DNA of 64,000 nucleotides, taken from contig CAIXZF010000051.1 in NCBI GenBank assembly GCA_903923925.1, forward strand, positions 47,091-111,090. Direction: 5' to 3'. How positions within the stretch are numbered: the first letter of the stretch is position 1; every line of letters starts with the position of its first letter. Made by a program: the position numbers and the translations under genes. Shown here in pieces: positions 26,698-34,801 of the stretch. Origin of the DNA: an uncultured Bacteroidales bacterium (GTDB taxonomy: Bacteria > Bacteroidota > Bacteroidia > Bacteroidales > CAIXZF01). The notes beneath the pieces were generated by a model, which worked only from the letters and a program-made list of their open reading frames with translations, was not told where the DNA came from and searched no databases.

Positions 26698-29600
26698 ATG
26701 AAAATTATTATGACAAAAGCTTCTCTTTTATTCGTATTTGTCTTTCTATCGTTTCAGGTCTGGAGTATTGATATCCAGGTACGTCAGGATAAGAAAACAG
26801 GCATAGCAGTCGGTGAGAATACTGTTTATCATTTTCAGGCTGTTAATAAGGTATCCTCCTTCAAAACCATCACAGTTGCGACTCCTTTAGGGAACTTTAC
26901 GGATCTGATTATTCCGGAGTTTTCATTTACATCGCAAGCAGGTTCACCCAAATTGCCTGTATCTGCGAATCTTATTGAAGTTCCTTTTAATGCTGATATT
27001 CAGGTAAATATAATCGATTATTCTTTTGTGGATTATAATCTTGATGATCTGAACCTCTTTCCTATACTTCCTGCTCAGCCACCGCTGCGAAAATCCGGAA
27101 ATGCAGATTCTCCATTCATTTACGATTCTCTTGCATATTCTTCAAACAGTTTTTATCCATCAGCTCTTGCTGAGGCCACGGTTGTCGGAATTTCCCGTGG
27201 ATTAAGACTTGGCAGACTTCAGGTGAATGCAGTTCAGTACAATCCGGTAACTCATGTATTAAGAGTTTATTCGGAAATTAAACTTGATGTTGTTTTTCTT
27301 CATCCTGATATTCAGCTTACACTTAATGAAAAGAAAAAGAACGAATCGCCTTTTTTCAGAGGAATAAACATGCAGATATTGAACCATCAGCAGGAACTTG
27401 ATGCCCCGCTTGATACTATAATCCAATATCCTGTTAAATATGTAATTGTGTCGGCAGCTGCATTTCAATCGGCACTTCAGCCATTTGTAGCCTGGAAGAA
27501 GAAAAAGGGGTTCACCGTTGTTGAAGCCTATACTGATAATGCAGCTGTTGGTTCAACAACTACCAGCATTAAAAATTATCTGCAAGGCCTTTACACCTCA
27601 GGTACTCCTTCTAATCCGGCACCTTCATTTGTTCTTTTTGTAGGAGATGTAGCACAGCTTCCCACATTTGCCGGTAGCCTTGGTACCCACCCAAGCGACC
27701 TTTACTATTGCGAATACACCGGCGACCATCTTCCCGAGATGTATTACGGACGGTTTTCGGCAAATTCGGTTGCGCAACTGCAGCCACAGATCGACAAAAC
27801 TCTCGAATACGAGCAATACCTGATGCCCGATCCTTCCTTTCTGGGGAATGATGTTATGATAGCAGGAAGCGACCCAACGTATGGCCCTTCACATGCAAAT
27901 CCTCAGATTACTTATGGAACAAGCACTTATTTCAATCTGGCTCACAACCTCACATCGCATACATATTTATATCCGAATTCAGGCAGCCAGGCTGTACAGA
28001 TCAGGCTCGATGTAAACAGCGGCTGCTGCTTTGCCAACTACACAGCGCATGGAAGCGAAACAGGATGGGCAGATCCATCTTTCCAGACCACGGATGTTCC
28101 GGCGATGACCAATGCTCATAAATATCCTTTAATGGTTGGAAATGCATGTCTTACGAACAAGTTCGATTATACTGAATGTTTTGGTGAAGCCCTGCTCAGA
28201 GCAGCAAACAAGGGCGCAATCGGTTATATTGGGGCTTCAGACTATACCTATTGGGACGAAGATTTTTATTGGAGTTGCGGCGCGAAACCTATTGTTGCCA
28301 ACCCAACATATTCTGCATCTACACTTGGAGCATTCGACCGAACGTTCCACGATCATGGAGAAGCTTACAGCAAATGGTTTACTACCCAGGGGCAGATGGT
28401 TTATGCCGGAAATCTTGCGGTTGTTCAGGGTTCTCCTTCGTCGGCAGATTACTATTGGGAAATTTATCACCTCATGGGAGATCCTTCCCTTTCAATATAT
28501 TATTCTGTACCTCCACAATTAAGTGTAACCTATAACAGCATTCTTCCTCCCGGTACTACCAGTTTCACTGTGAATACTGAACCTTATGCCTATTGTGCAC
28601 TATCTGCTTCAGGTGTTCTGCATGGTGCAAAACAGGCAAATGCCAGTGGGCTTGCTGTAATTCCGATAACTGCTTTTTCCTCTCCAATAACAGCAGATGT
28701 TGTTGTCACCAAACAGAATTTTCAACCCTTTATCGGCACTGTAAGTGTGTCAACTCCCAACACTCCGGTAATTGTGTACCAGAGCAACAGCATATCCGAT
28801 CCTGCTGGAAATAATAACAATAAAATGGATCCCGGTGAAACGGTTTCCCTGACAATCAATTTACAGAACATTGGCAGTATGCAGGCAAATTTACTCCTGG
28901 GTACCCTGACTTCAGCAAGCAGTTATATTACAATCAATACCAACAACATCTCATTTGGAAGCATTGCCGGTGGTTCCAGCGGTTTCGCCTCATTTAGCGT
29001 TTCTATTTCACCCTCAGCTCCCCAGGGACACATTGCAGATTTTACAATCAGCATTAACGGTTCAAACGGAATTACAGCAACAGCTTCCTTCAGCCATATG
29101 GTTGGACAAATACCGGTTCTGATAATAAATTGGGATGGAAATAATACTGCAGCCTCTTCTATTCAAACGGCAATAGAAGCCAACAGTGTCAATTGTCAGG
29201 TTGTAACAAGTCTTCCAGCCAGTCTGACAAGCTATTCAGCACTCTTTGTTTGTCTTGGAGTTTACAGCAATAACCATATATTGAGTGCTGCCGAAGGATC
29301 TGCAATTGCAGCATTTATCAACAGTGGCGGAAGAGCTTATATTGAAGGTGGCGATACCTGGTTTTACGATACTCCGACTACTGCTCACCCTTTATTTAAA
29401 ATAACAGCTGAATCTGATGGAAGTAGCGATCTTTCAACGCTTAATGGGCAGTCCTCCTCTTTAACTCAGGGTCAGAGCTTTGCCTACAGTGGCGATAATA
29501 ACTGGATCGACCATATTGTTCCGCAATCCGGTAGTACAGCATTCACAATATTCAACAATCTGAATCCAGCCTATGGAACAGGAGTGGCATATAATGGAAC

Positions 29601-32292
29601 CACATATAAAACTATTGGTGTTTCTCATGAATTTGCCGGTCTCACAAATGGAACTTTCCCTTCAACCCGTAATGAACTGATGCATCGTTATCTCGATTTC
29701 TTTGGACTCTTACCCACAGACCTTGTTTCAAACTTTACCGTTAACAACACTATTGGATGCACAGGAAATACATTGAATTTTACTGACCTCTCAACAGGAA
29801 ATCCTACTTTCTGGAGCTGGTCGTTCCCTGGCGGATCTCCTTCAACTTCCACTTTACAGAATCCAACAGTAACGTATAACATTGCAGGCACTTACAATGT
29901 TACGCTTACTGTAACAAATTCAAGCGGTTCCAACTCGCTTACAAAAAGCAATTACATTACAATTAATGCTCCTCCGGTTATTACTCTTCAGCCTGTTAAT
30001 GCTTCTGCAGTGGAATATAGTAATGCTTCTTTCACGCTTGTGGCTCAGAATGCTACAACTTATCAATGGCAGTACAGCAGCAACAATGGAACTACCTGGA
30101 ATAATCTCTCAAATTCAGGAGGTTATTCCGGAACAACAACCGCTTCTTTGCTTATTACCGCGGTGGTACCAACACTGAATAATTACAAATACCGCTGCCT
30201 GGTTTCCGGTACCTGCCTGCCTGCACAAACCTCTTTTGCTGCCACACTCACCGTAACACCTTTGCCAACTATCTTATGTACCGCCGGCAATTTCACCGGC
30301 TGCTCAGGTTCTGTTTCAGTACCTGTTAATGTTACAAATTTTAATGCGGTTGCAGCTGTTTCATTAACAATGATAATTAACGGCTCTCTGCTCACATATT
30401 CAGGTGTATCGAATGTAAATCCTGCCTTACTTAATGGCTCCTTACTTGTTAACCAGAGTGGGAACATATTGGTTGTTTCCTGGTTTTCGCTAAGTGTTGC
30501 CAGCCTGGGAAATGGCACATTGTTTAATTTGAATTTCAATGGAAACTTCGTTGGAGCGGGAACTATCAACTGGGATTCTCAAACCCCTGGAAATTGCCAG
30601 TTTAGCGGATTCAGCGGGAATGTAATTCCAGCAACTTATGTTAATGGTTCTGTAACTGTAAGCGGAATGTCAACCCCGGTAAGCGTTAGTATTGCTGCGG
30701 AGCCTTCAAGTCCGGTTTGCGCTGGAATACCCGTTTCGTTTATGGCTGCTGCCACCAATGGCGGAAGTTCACCGGTTTTTCAATGGAGACTTAACGGTAC
30801 TGCGGTCGGAACCGGAGATAGCTGGTCATCCTCAACCCTGCAAAACGGAGATGTAATAAACTGCCGGCTTACATCGAGCCTGGGTGGTTGTACACTAAAT
30901 AACCCTGCTTTTTCAAACTCACTTACTGCCGTCATTCATCCAAAGCCAACCCCAAATCTGGGAAACGATACCTTACTCCCAGCAGGAAGTACTGTAATTC
31001 TCAATGCTGGGGCAGGTAGTTTATATTACAATTGGTCGACCGGAGCTACTACTCAAACAATAACGGTTACGAATACTGGTACCTACAGCGTTACGGCGAC
31101 CACTCAGTATGGATGTTCAGCCTCAGATACTGTTCATATTACAATAGGCATTACCAGCATTTCAGGAACTGTATATTATGATAACAGTTTTCTGACCCCG
31201 ATTGCCGCGGCAACTGTTAATCTGAAACAGGGAAATACGGTAATGGTATCAACCACTACAAATGCCGCTGGCCAATATTCTTTTAATGAAGCCCCAATCG
31301 GGACATTTACTTTAAATCCATCATCGACCATAGCCTGGGGTGGGGTGAATGCAACAGATGGCTTGTTAATTCTCAAACATTTCGTTGGGATTACACATCT
31401 CACAGGAATCAGGCTAACAGCCGCTGATGTGGATAATTCAACTGCAATTAATTCCATTGATGCCCTTGCTACACAGAAACGATTTACAAATATGATCACT
31501 GCTTTTGCTGCCGGAGACTGGGCTTTTGAAAAACCTTCAATTACAGTTAACGGACTTGCGGCCCAGGTAGTGAACATCAGATCCTTATGCTACGGAGATG
31601 TTAATGGGTCCTATATTCCGTCCGTACGAACTGATTATACTTTCCCTGTTCAACACAGCGGAACCATTGAAACTGCTGCTTTTAAAACAATTAACTATCC
31701 AATTTATCTGAGTGAACCAATGCTGCTGGGCGCCATCAGCCTCATAGCAGATATCCCTGAATATCTTCAAATCATCGATGTGAAAGGTCCTGACGGAAGC
31801 CTCGAAGATGTTGTCTGGAATTACACAAACGGGAAATTATTTCTTTCCTGGTACTCGCTGGAAAACATTTCACAAACACCGGATAAGGCCTTATTTACTT
31901 TGAAAATGCAGGTAAATACCAGTGAAACCGAGCTGTTAACTTCATTTTCTCCAGAAATAATTGGTGAACTCGCTTCACCTGAGGCCACTATCCTAAGTCC
32001 TTCCACCCTTTTAATGCCAGCATTGAGTTTTCCATCCGAAGAATTCAATCTCTCCCCGAATCCTTTCAATACAAATACAACACTTACGTTTTCACTAATT
32101 GAGAACTCTTCGGTTATTGTAAGTATTCTTAGCCTTGATGGCCGTCAAATCAGAAAAATTGCTGATGCAGCATATACAAAAGGGAATCACAGCATTTCGT
32201 TTGACGGGCATCAGCTTGCCGAAGGCTTATTTTTACTGAAGATTGAAACAGGGAATAAGACTCAGTATCTGAAGTTTATTAAGACAAGGTAA
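26698..32292 (+). CDS. Giant secreted C25 gingipain-like protease with two cohesin-like domains, a dockerin-like module and T9SS sorting domain
   Basis: The 1864-residue protein starts at ATG 26698 or the in-frame ATG 26710 (MTKASLLFVFVFLSF signal). It has a propeptide region and a C25 catalytic domain of about 245-600, with His in TAHGSETGW near 449 and Cys in GNACLTNKFDYTE near 481, the clearest gingipain-type active site of the three. CARDB-like and GATase/ThuA-like domains follow (about 800-1000, IEGGDTWFYD), then PKD (FWSWSFPGG) and Ig-like domains. A cohesin-like domain spans about 1191-1320 (SVPVNVTNFNAVAAVSLTM). An Ig unit of the type repeated in the giant M6 protein comes next, then regulatory-like and dockerin-like segments (WGGVNATDGLLILKHFVG and DNSTAINSIDALATQKRF). 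A second cohesin-like domain covers about 1650-1770, and the T9SS sorting domain is LSPNPFNTNTTL ... YLKFIKTR. It shares most modules with the 1454-residue C25 protein but adds the cohesin/dockerin parts. Confidence 0.9.
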   Translation: MKIIMTKASLLFVFVFLSFQVWSIDIQVRQDKKTGIAVGENTVYHFQAVNKVSSFKTITVATPLGNFTDLIIPEFSFTSQAGSPKLPVSANLIEVPFNADIQVNIIDYSFVDYNLDDLNLFPILPAQPPLRKSGNADSPFIYDSLAYSSNSFYPSALAEATVVGISRGLRLGRLQVNAVQYNPVTHVLRVYSEIKLDVVFLHPDIQLTLNEKKKNESPFFRGINMQILNHQQELDAPLDTIIQYPVKYVIVSAAAFQSALQPFVAWKKKKGFTVVEAYTDNAAVGSTTTSIKNYLQGLYTSGTPSNPAPSFVLFVGDVAQLPTFAGSLGTHPSDLYYCEYTGDHLPEMYYGRFSANSVAQLQPQIDKTLEYEQYLMPDPSFLGNDVMIAGSDPTYGPSHANPQITYGTSTYFNLAHNLTSHTYLYPNSGSQAVQIRLDVNSGCCFANYTAHGSETGWADPSFQTTDVPAMTNAHKYPLMVGNACLTNKFDYTECFGEALLRAANKGAIGYIGASDYTYWDEDFYWSCGAKPIVANPTYSASTLGAFDRTFHDHGEAYSKWFTTQGQMVYAGNLAVVQGSPSSADYYWEIYHLMGDPSLSIYYSVPPQLSVTYNSILPPGTTSFTVNTEPYAYCALSASGVLHGAKQANASGLAVIPITAFSSPITADVVVTKQNFQPFIGTVSVSTPNTPVIVYQSNSISDPAGNNNNKMDPGETVSLTINLQNIGSMQANLLLGTLTSASSYITINTNNISFGSIAGGSSGFASFSVSISPSAPQGHIADFTISINGSNGITATASFSHMVGQIPVLIINWDGNNTAASSIQTAIEANSVNCQVVTSLPASLTSYSALFVCLGVYSNNHILSAAEGSAIAAFINSGGRAYIEGGDTWFYDTPTTAHPLFKITAESDGSSDLSTLNGQSSSLTQGQSFAYSGDNNWIDHIVPQSGSTAFTIFNNLNPAYGTGVAYNGTTYKTIGVSHEFAGLTNGTFPSTRNELMHRYLDFFGLLPTDLVSNFTVNNTIGCTGNTLNFTDLSTGNPTFWSWSFPGGSPSTSTLQNPTVTYNIAGTYNVTLTVTNSSGSNSLTKSNYITINAPPVITLQPVNASAVEYSNASFTLVAQNATTYQWQYSSNNGTTWNNLSNSGGYSGTTTASLLITAVVPTLNNYKYRCLVSGTCLPAQTSFAATLTVTPLPTILCTAGNFTGCSGSVSVPVNVTNFNAVAAVSLTMIINGSLLTYSGVSNVNPALLNGSLLVNQSGNILVVSWFSLSVASLGNGTLFNLNFNGNFVGAGTINWDSQTPGNCQFSGFSGNVIPATYVNGSVTVSGMSTPVSVSIAAEPSSPVCAGIPVSFMAAATNGGSSPVFQWRLNGTAVGTGDSWSSSTLQNGDVINCRLTSSLGGCTLNNPAFSNSLTAVIHPKPTPNLGNDTLLPAGSTVILNAGAGSLYYNWSTGATTQTITVTNTGTYSVTATTQYGCSASDTVHITIGITSISGTVYYDNSFLTPIAAATVNLKQGNTVMVSTTTNAAGQYSFNEAPIGTFTLNPSSTIAWGGVNATDGLLILKHFVGITHLTGIRLTAADVDNSTAINSIDALATQKRFTNMITAFAAGDWAFEKPSITVNGLAAQVVNIRSLCYGDVNGSYIPSVRTDYTFPVQHSGTIETAAFKTINYPIYLSEPMLLGAISLIADIPEYLQIIDVKGPDGSLEDVVWNYTNGKLFLSWYSLENISQTPDKALFTLKMQVNTSETELLTSFSPEIIGELASPEATILSPSTLLMPALSFPSEEFNLSPNPFNTNTTLTFSLIENSSVIVSILSLDGRQIRKIADAAYTKGNHSISFDGHQLAEGLFLLKIETGNKTQYLKFIKTR

Positions 32293-32388
32293 ACGTTGAT
32301 CAGAAAAGAATTATAGGTTATTTTCGGATAAGCTTTAAGGTTCTAGTGGTTCCAATGTATGGCATTTGGGTTCTAATTTAGCGTTTCA

Positions 32389-32438
32389 CCTCGAACAAGC
32401 TCCCCTTCTCCTCGAGGAGAAGGGGAGCTTGTTCGAGG
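32389..32438. repeat. Perfect 50-bp palindrome without spacer
   Basis: Two 25-base arms meet at a central CTCGAG-type dyad with no loop and no mismatch; the pairing stops exactly at A/A on the two sides. The inner arms are CCCCTTCTCCTC and its complement. It lies about 100 bp after the giant C25 gene and is followed by TTTTTTAA only about 12 bp later, so it may act as a terminator or be a REP-like dispersed palindrome. Read as RNA it would form a very stable hairpin with a minimal loop from either strand. Confidence 0.9.
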
Positions 32439-32461
32439 ATATTTTCAACGTTTTTTAATAA

Positions 32462-32780
32462 CTATATCATATTTTCCTAAATGAATGGATATCCATTGTT
32501 TGCCTTGCTGATACAAGGTGTCAATTGTTGCTAAATCAGCACTGCTGCCAATAGTTTTGATAACACATTACCGGCCTTTGCTCTTGTCGATGACCTGGAC
32601 ACTTACGATACCACTTGGGTTCTTTTTCTTCCGGACATACATGCCCACAAAAATATCTTTTTTTTACCCGGAACACCCAAACAGCTGTCCCAAAATACAC
32701 ATGTTATTGTTAATGAGGCTATTGAAAAACAGTACCTTAAAAAATATCGAAGTCAGGAGAACATTTCATTATTGCCTTAG
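32462..32780 (+). pseudogene. Degenerate coding relic, family not recognised
   Basis: Three consecutive segments read like protein but in different frames. They are LNEWISIVCLADTRCQ (from about 32480), NSFDNTLPAFALVDDLDTYD and following residues (from 32550), and after a shift near 32695, VNEAIEKQYLKKYRSQENI ending at TAG 32780. The shifts occur near short homopolymers. No start codon or intact ORF covers them; the track's 108-residue ORF only follows part of the path. I do not recognise the family. The rest of the 32293-33048 gap holds the 50-bp palindrome, a 9-bp hairpin around the relic's stop codon and the promoter of the next gene. Confidence 0.4.
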
Positions 32781-32971
32781 GGCAATAATGATTCCTACAC
32801 CGCATTTTCTCTTAACATTAAAGCCCTCTGGGCTATATATGTAATTCAATGTAATAGATTTGAAGTTCAGAAAAAATTATTTTATTGATTCTGCAATATT
32901 CTGAAACATAACCTTTGTTTATTACCATACTGGTTCTATATTAATTTTGTACTGAACTCTACTGCAAGCCC

Positions 32972-33004
32972 TTGATCCTTAATGAGCAAAAAGGTGTACA
33001 TTTG
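32972..33004 (+). promoter_or_regulatory. Bacteroidota-type promoter for the SBBP protein gene
   Basis: TTG at 32972-32974, 22 bp, then TACATTTG at 32997-33004, 44 bp before the ATG at 33049. The -7 octamer is identical to those before the second M6 gene and the third C25 gene. Confidence 0.65.
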
Positions 33005-33048
33005 AAGTAGTTTTGAACCTTTATTCAAATGATTAAAACCCCTTTCCT

Positions 33049-34704
33049 ATGAGTAACATAATGAGGGTCTTGTTCTTATTATTTATGACAACGTTCGTAA
33101 TTATTGTTCAAGCACAAACTTTGGATTGGGTAAAACGTATTGGGGGCCCGGGCTGGGATGCAGCATATTCCTTAACATTCGATAAATCCTATAACATTAT
33201 TCTAACAGGCTCATTCAGAGATACTGTAGATTTTGATCCAGGCTCCAATTCAAGTTATCTGTATGCCGATTCTGTAAATTACGCATTTGTCGCAAAATTT
33301 GACCCTGTTGGCAATTTCCTTTTTGCTAAAAGTTATGGAGGACCTGGTTATGCAGGTGGAAGTTGTGTAACAATTGATGAAACAGGCAATATTTATATAT
33401 CTGGAACTTTTGTGGATAGTGTCAATTTTGACAATGGACCAGGATCCTTCTATCAATATTCATATGGGCTTTTTGATTTTTTTATCCTGAAACTTGACTC
33501 CTTAGGAAATTTCCGATGGGTAAAAACTCTTGGCGGAGCAGGTTTAGATAATGCTTATAGTCTTGCCGTTAATAATAAAGGAGATTTATTTGTGACAGGA
33601 GAATTTTCTGAATCAGTAGATTTTGATCCTGGTGCTGGTGTTGAAATCAGGATTTCTTCTGGTTATGAGGATATCTTTCTGGTTTGCCTTGATACTGCTG
33701 GTAATTTTCAATGGGTTGAAACTACTGGTAATTCACTTCATGATAAGGGATTATCTGTTACAACAGATGCAGATGGAAATCCCTTGCTAATAGGGGGGTT
33801 CTCAGAAACCGTAGATTTTAATCCGGGATCAGGCATTACTAATTTAACGTCCACTGGTTGGTTTGATATGTTCATCCAGAAACTTGATACTTCTGGACAT
33901 TTATTATGGATAAAAAGATGTGGAGGGACAGGAATGGTTTTTGGCGATGACATTCAATTAGACTATTTAGGAAATATTATTACAACTGGGTCTTTCAACT
34001 TTACCGCCGATTTTGATCCCGATACCAGTATTACAAGTCTGATTTCTCACGGAAATGATGATATTTTCATTCTAAAACTTAGTCCTTCAGGGGAACTAAT
34101 ATGGGCAAAATGTATTGGTGGAACTATCTGGGATATGGGTGTAAATTTAGCCATAGATTCAGCAAATAATATTTACTTAACTGGTCTATTTTATGACTCC
34201 GTTGATTTTGATCCGGGAGTAGCTGTTCATATGGTTCATAGTTCTCTCTATGAAAATATTTTTATTCTTAAATTGGATTCAGCAGGAAATTTCAAATGGG
34301 TACGCTCAATGGGTGGTGAAGGCAGTGACAGAGGTCTCAGTATTGATGTTGATAAATCGGGCAATGTTTACACTTGTGGCTGGTTTGAAGGTAGTGTTGA
34401 TTTTAATCCGGGATCAGGTAGTGCAAATTTCCTTTCCAACGGAGATAAAGATATTTTTATACAGAAACTCGTACCATGTGGTTCTTTCGATACTACTTTG
34501 ATCCAGAACGGGATAAATCTTACTGCAACAATTTCCGGAGCAACCTATCAATGGATTAATTGCCTGAATGGCTGTGTTGCAATTCAAGGTGCTACCTGGC
34601 AATCATTTACTATTGAACTGAGCTCACAACCTGGATTATATCTTATGAATTTGAAATCTAATGGTAAAACAATCCAAAATTCATACATAGTGAAAAATAA
34701 TTAA
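33049..34704 (+). CDS. Secreted SBBP-type beta-propeller protein with shortened C-terminus
   Basis: The 551-residue protein has a signal peptide (LFLLFMTTFVIIVQAQ) followed by about eight repeats of roughly 50 residues. Each repeat has a Gly-Gly start (RIGGPGWDAAYSL, TLGGAGLDNAYSL), an 'xxNIYxTGxFxxSVDFDPG' core and a 'DIFIxKLDxxGNFxWVK' end, which is the pattern of SBBP beta-propeller repeats common in Bacteroidota surface proteins. The tail has an Ig-like start (ATYQWINCLNGC) joined directly to a segment that looks like the last strands of a T9SS sorting domain (PGLYLMNLKSNGKTIQ). The middle of both domains seems absent, which suggests an internal deletion. Function is unknown; such propellers usually mediate binding. 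It lies between the protease genes and a dockerin-bearing hydrolase and has its own promoter. Confidence 0.75.
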   Translation: MSNIMRVLFLLFMTTFVIIVQAQTLDWVKRIGGPGWDAAYSLTFDKSYNIILTGSFRDTVDFDPGSNSSYLYADSVNYAFVAKFDPVGNFLFAKSYGGPGYAGGSCVTIDETGNIYISGTFVDSVNFDNGPGSFYQYSYGLFDFFILKLDSLGNFRWVKTLGGAGLDNAYSLAVNNKGDLFVTGEFSESVDFDPGAGVEIRISSGYEDIFLVCLDTAGNFQWVETTGNSLHDKGLSVTTDADGNPLLIGGFSETVDFNPGSGITNLTSTGWFDMFIQKLDTSGHLLWIKRCGGTGMVFGDDIQLDYLGNIITTGSFNFTADFDPDTSITSLISHGNDDIFILKLSPSGELIWAKCIGGTIWDMGVNLAIDSANNIYLTGLFYDSVDFDPGVAVHMVHSSLYENIFILKLDSAGNFKWVRSMGGEGSDRGLSIDVDKSGNVYTCGWFEGSVDFNPGSGSANFLSNGDKDIFIQKLVPCGSFDTTLIQNGINLTATISGATYQWINCLNGCVAIQGATWQSFTIELSSQPGLYLMNLKSNGKTIQNSYIVKNN

Positions 34705-34741
34705 GTCTATTTTTAAGAATATCTGTATTCTTTAGGATTGC

Positions 34742-34775
34742 TTGTACAATTTCCCTCAAAGGTTCCGTAACTTTA
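34742..34775 (+). promoter_or_regulatory. Probable promoter for the SGNH-like dockerin protein
   Basis: TTG at 34742-34744, 23 bp, then TAACTTTA at 34768-34775 (one mismatch to TAnnTTTG), 26 bp before ATG 34802. The TTG that the ORF track takes as a start codon is the -33 element in this reading. Confidence 0.45.
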
Positions 34776-34801
34776 TACCAAATTCCTCAAACTTAACCGA
34801 A

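Noticed and set aside
32768-32789. 9-bp hairpin with 4-base loop (ATTATTGCC/GGCAATAAT) as a terminator
   Set aside because: It is AT-rich, has no following T-run and overlaps the stop codon of the decayed relic, so it is probably chance.
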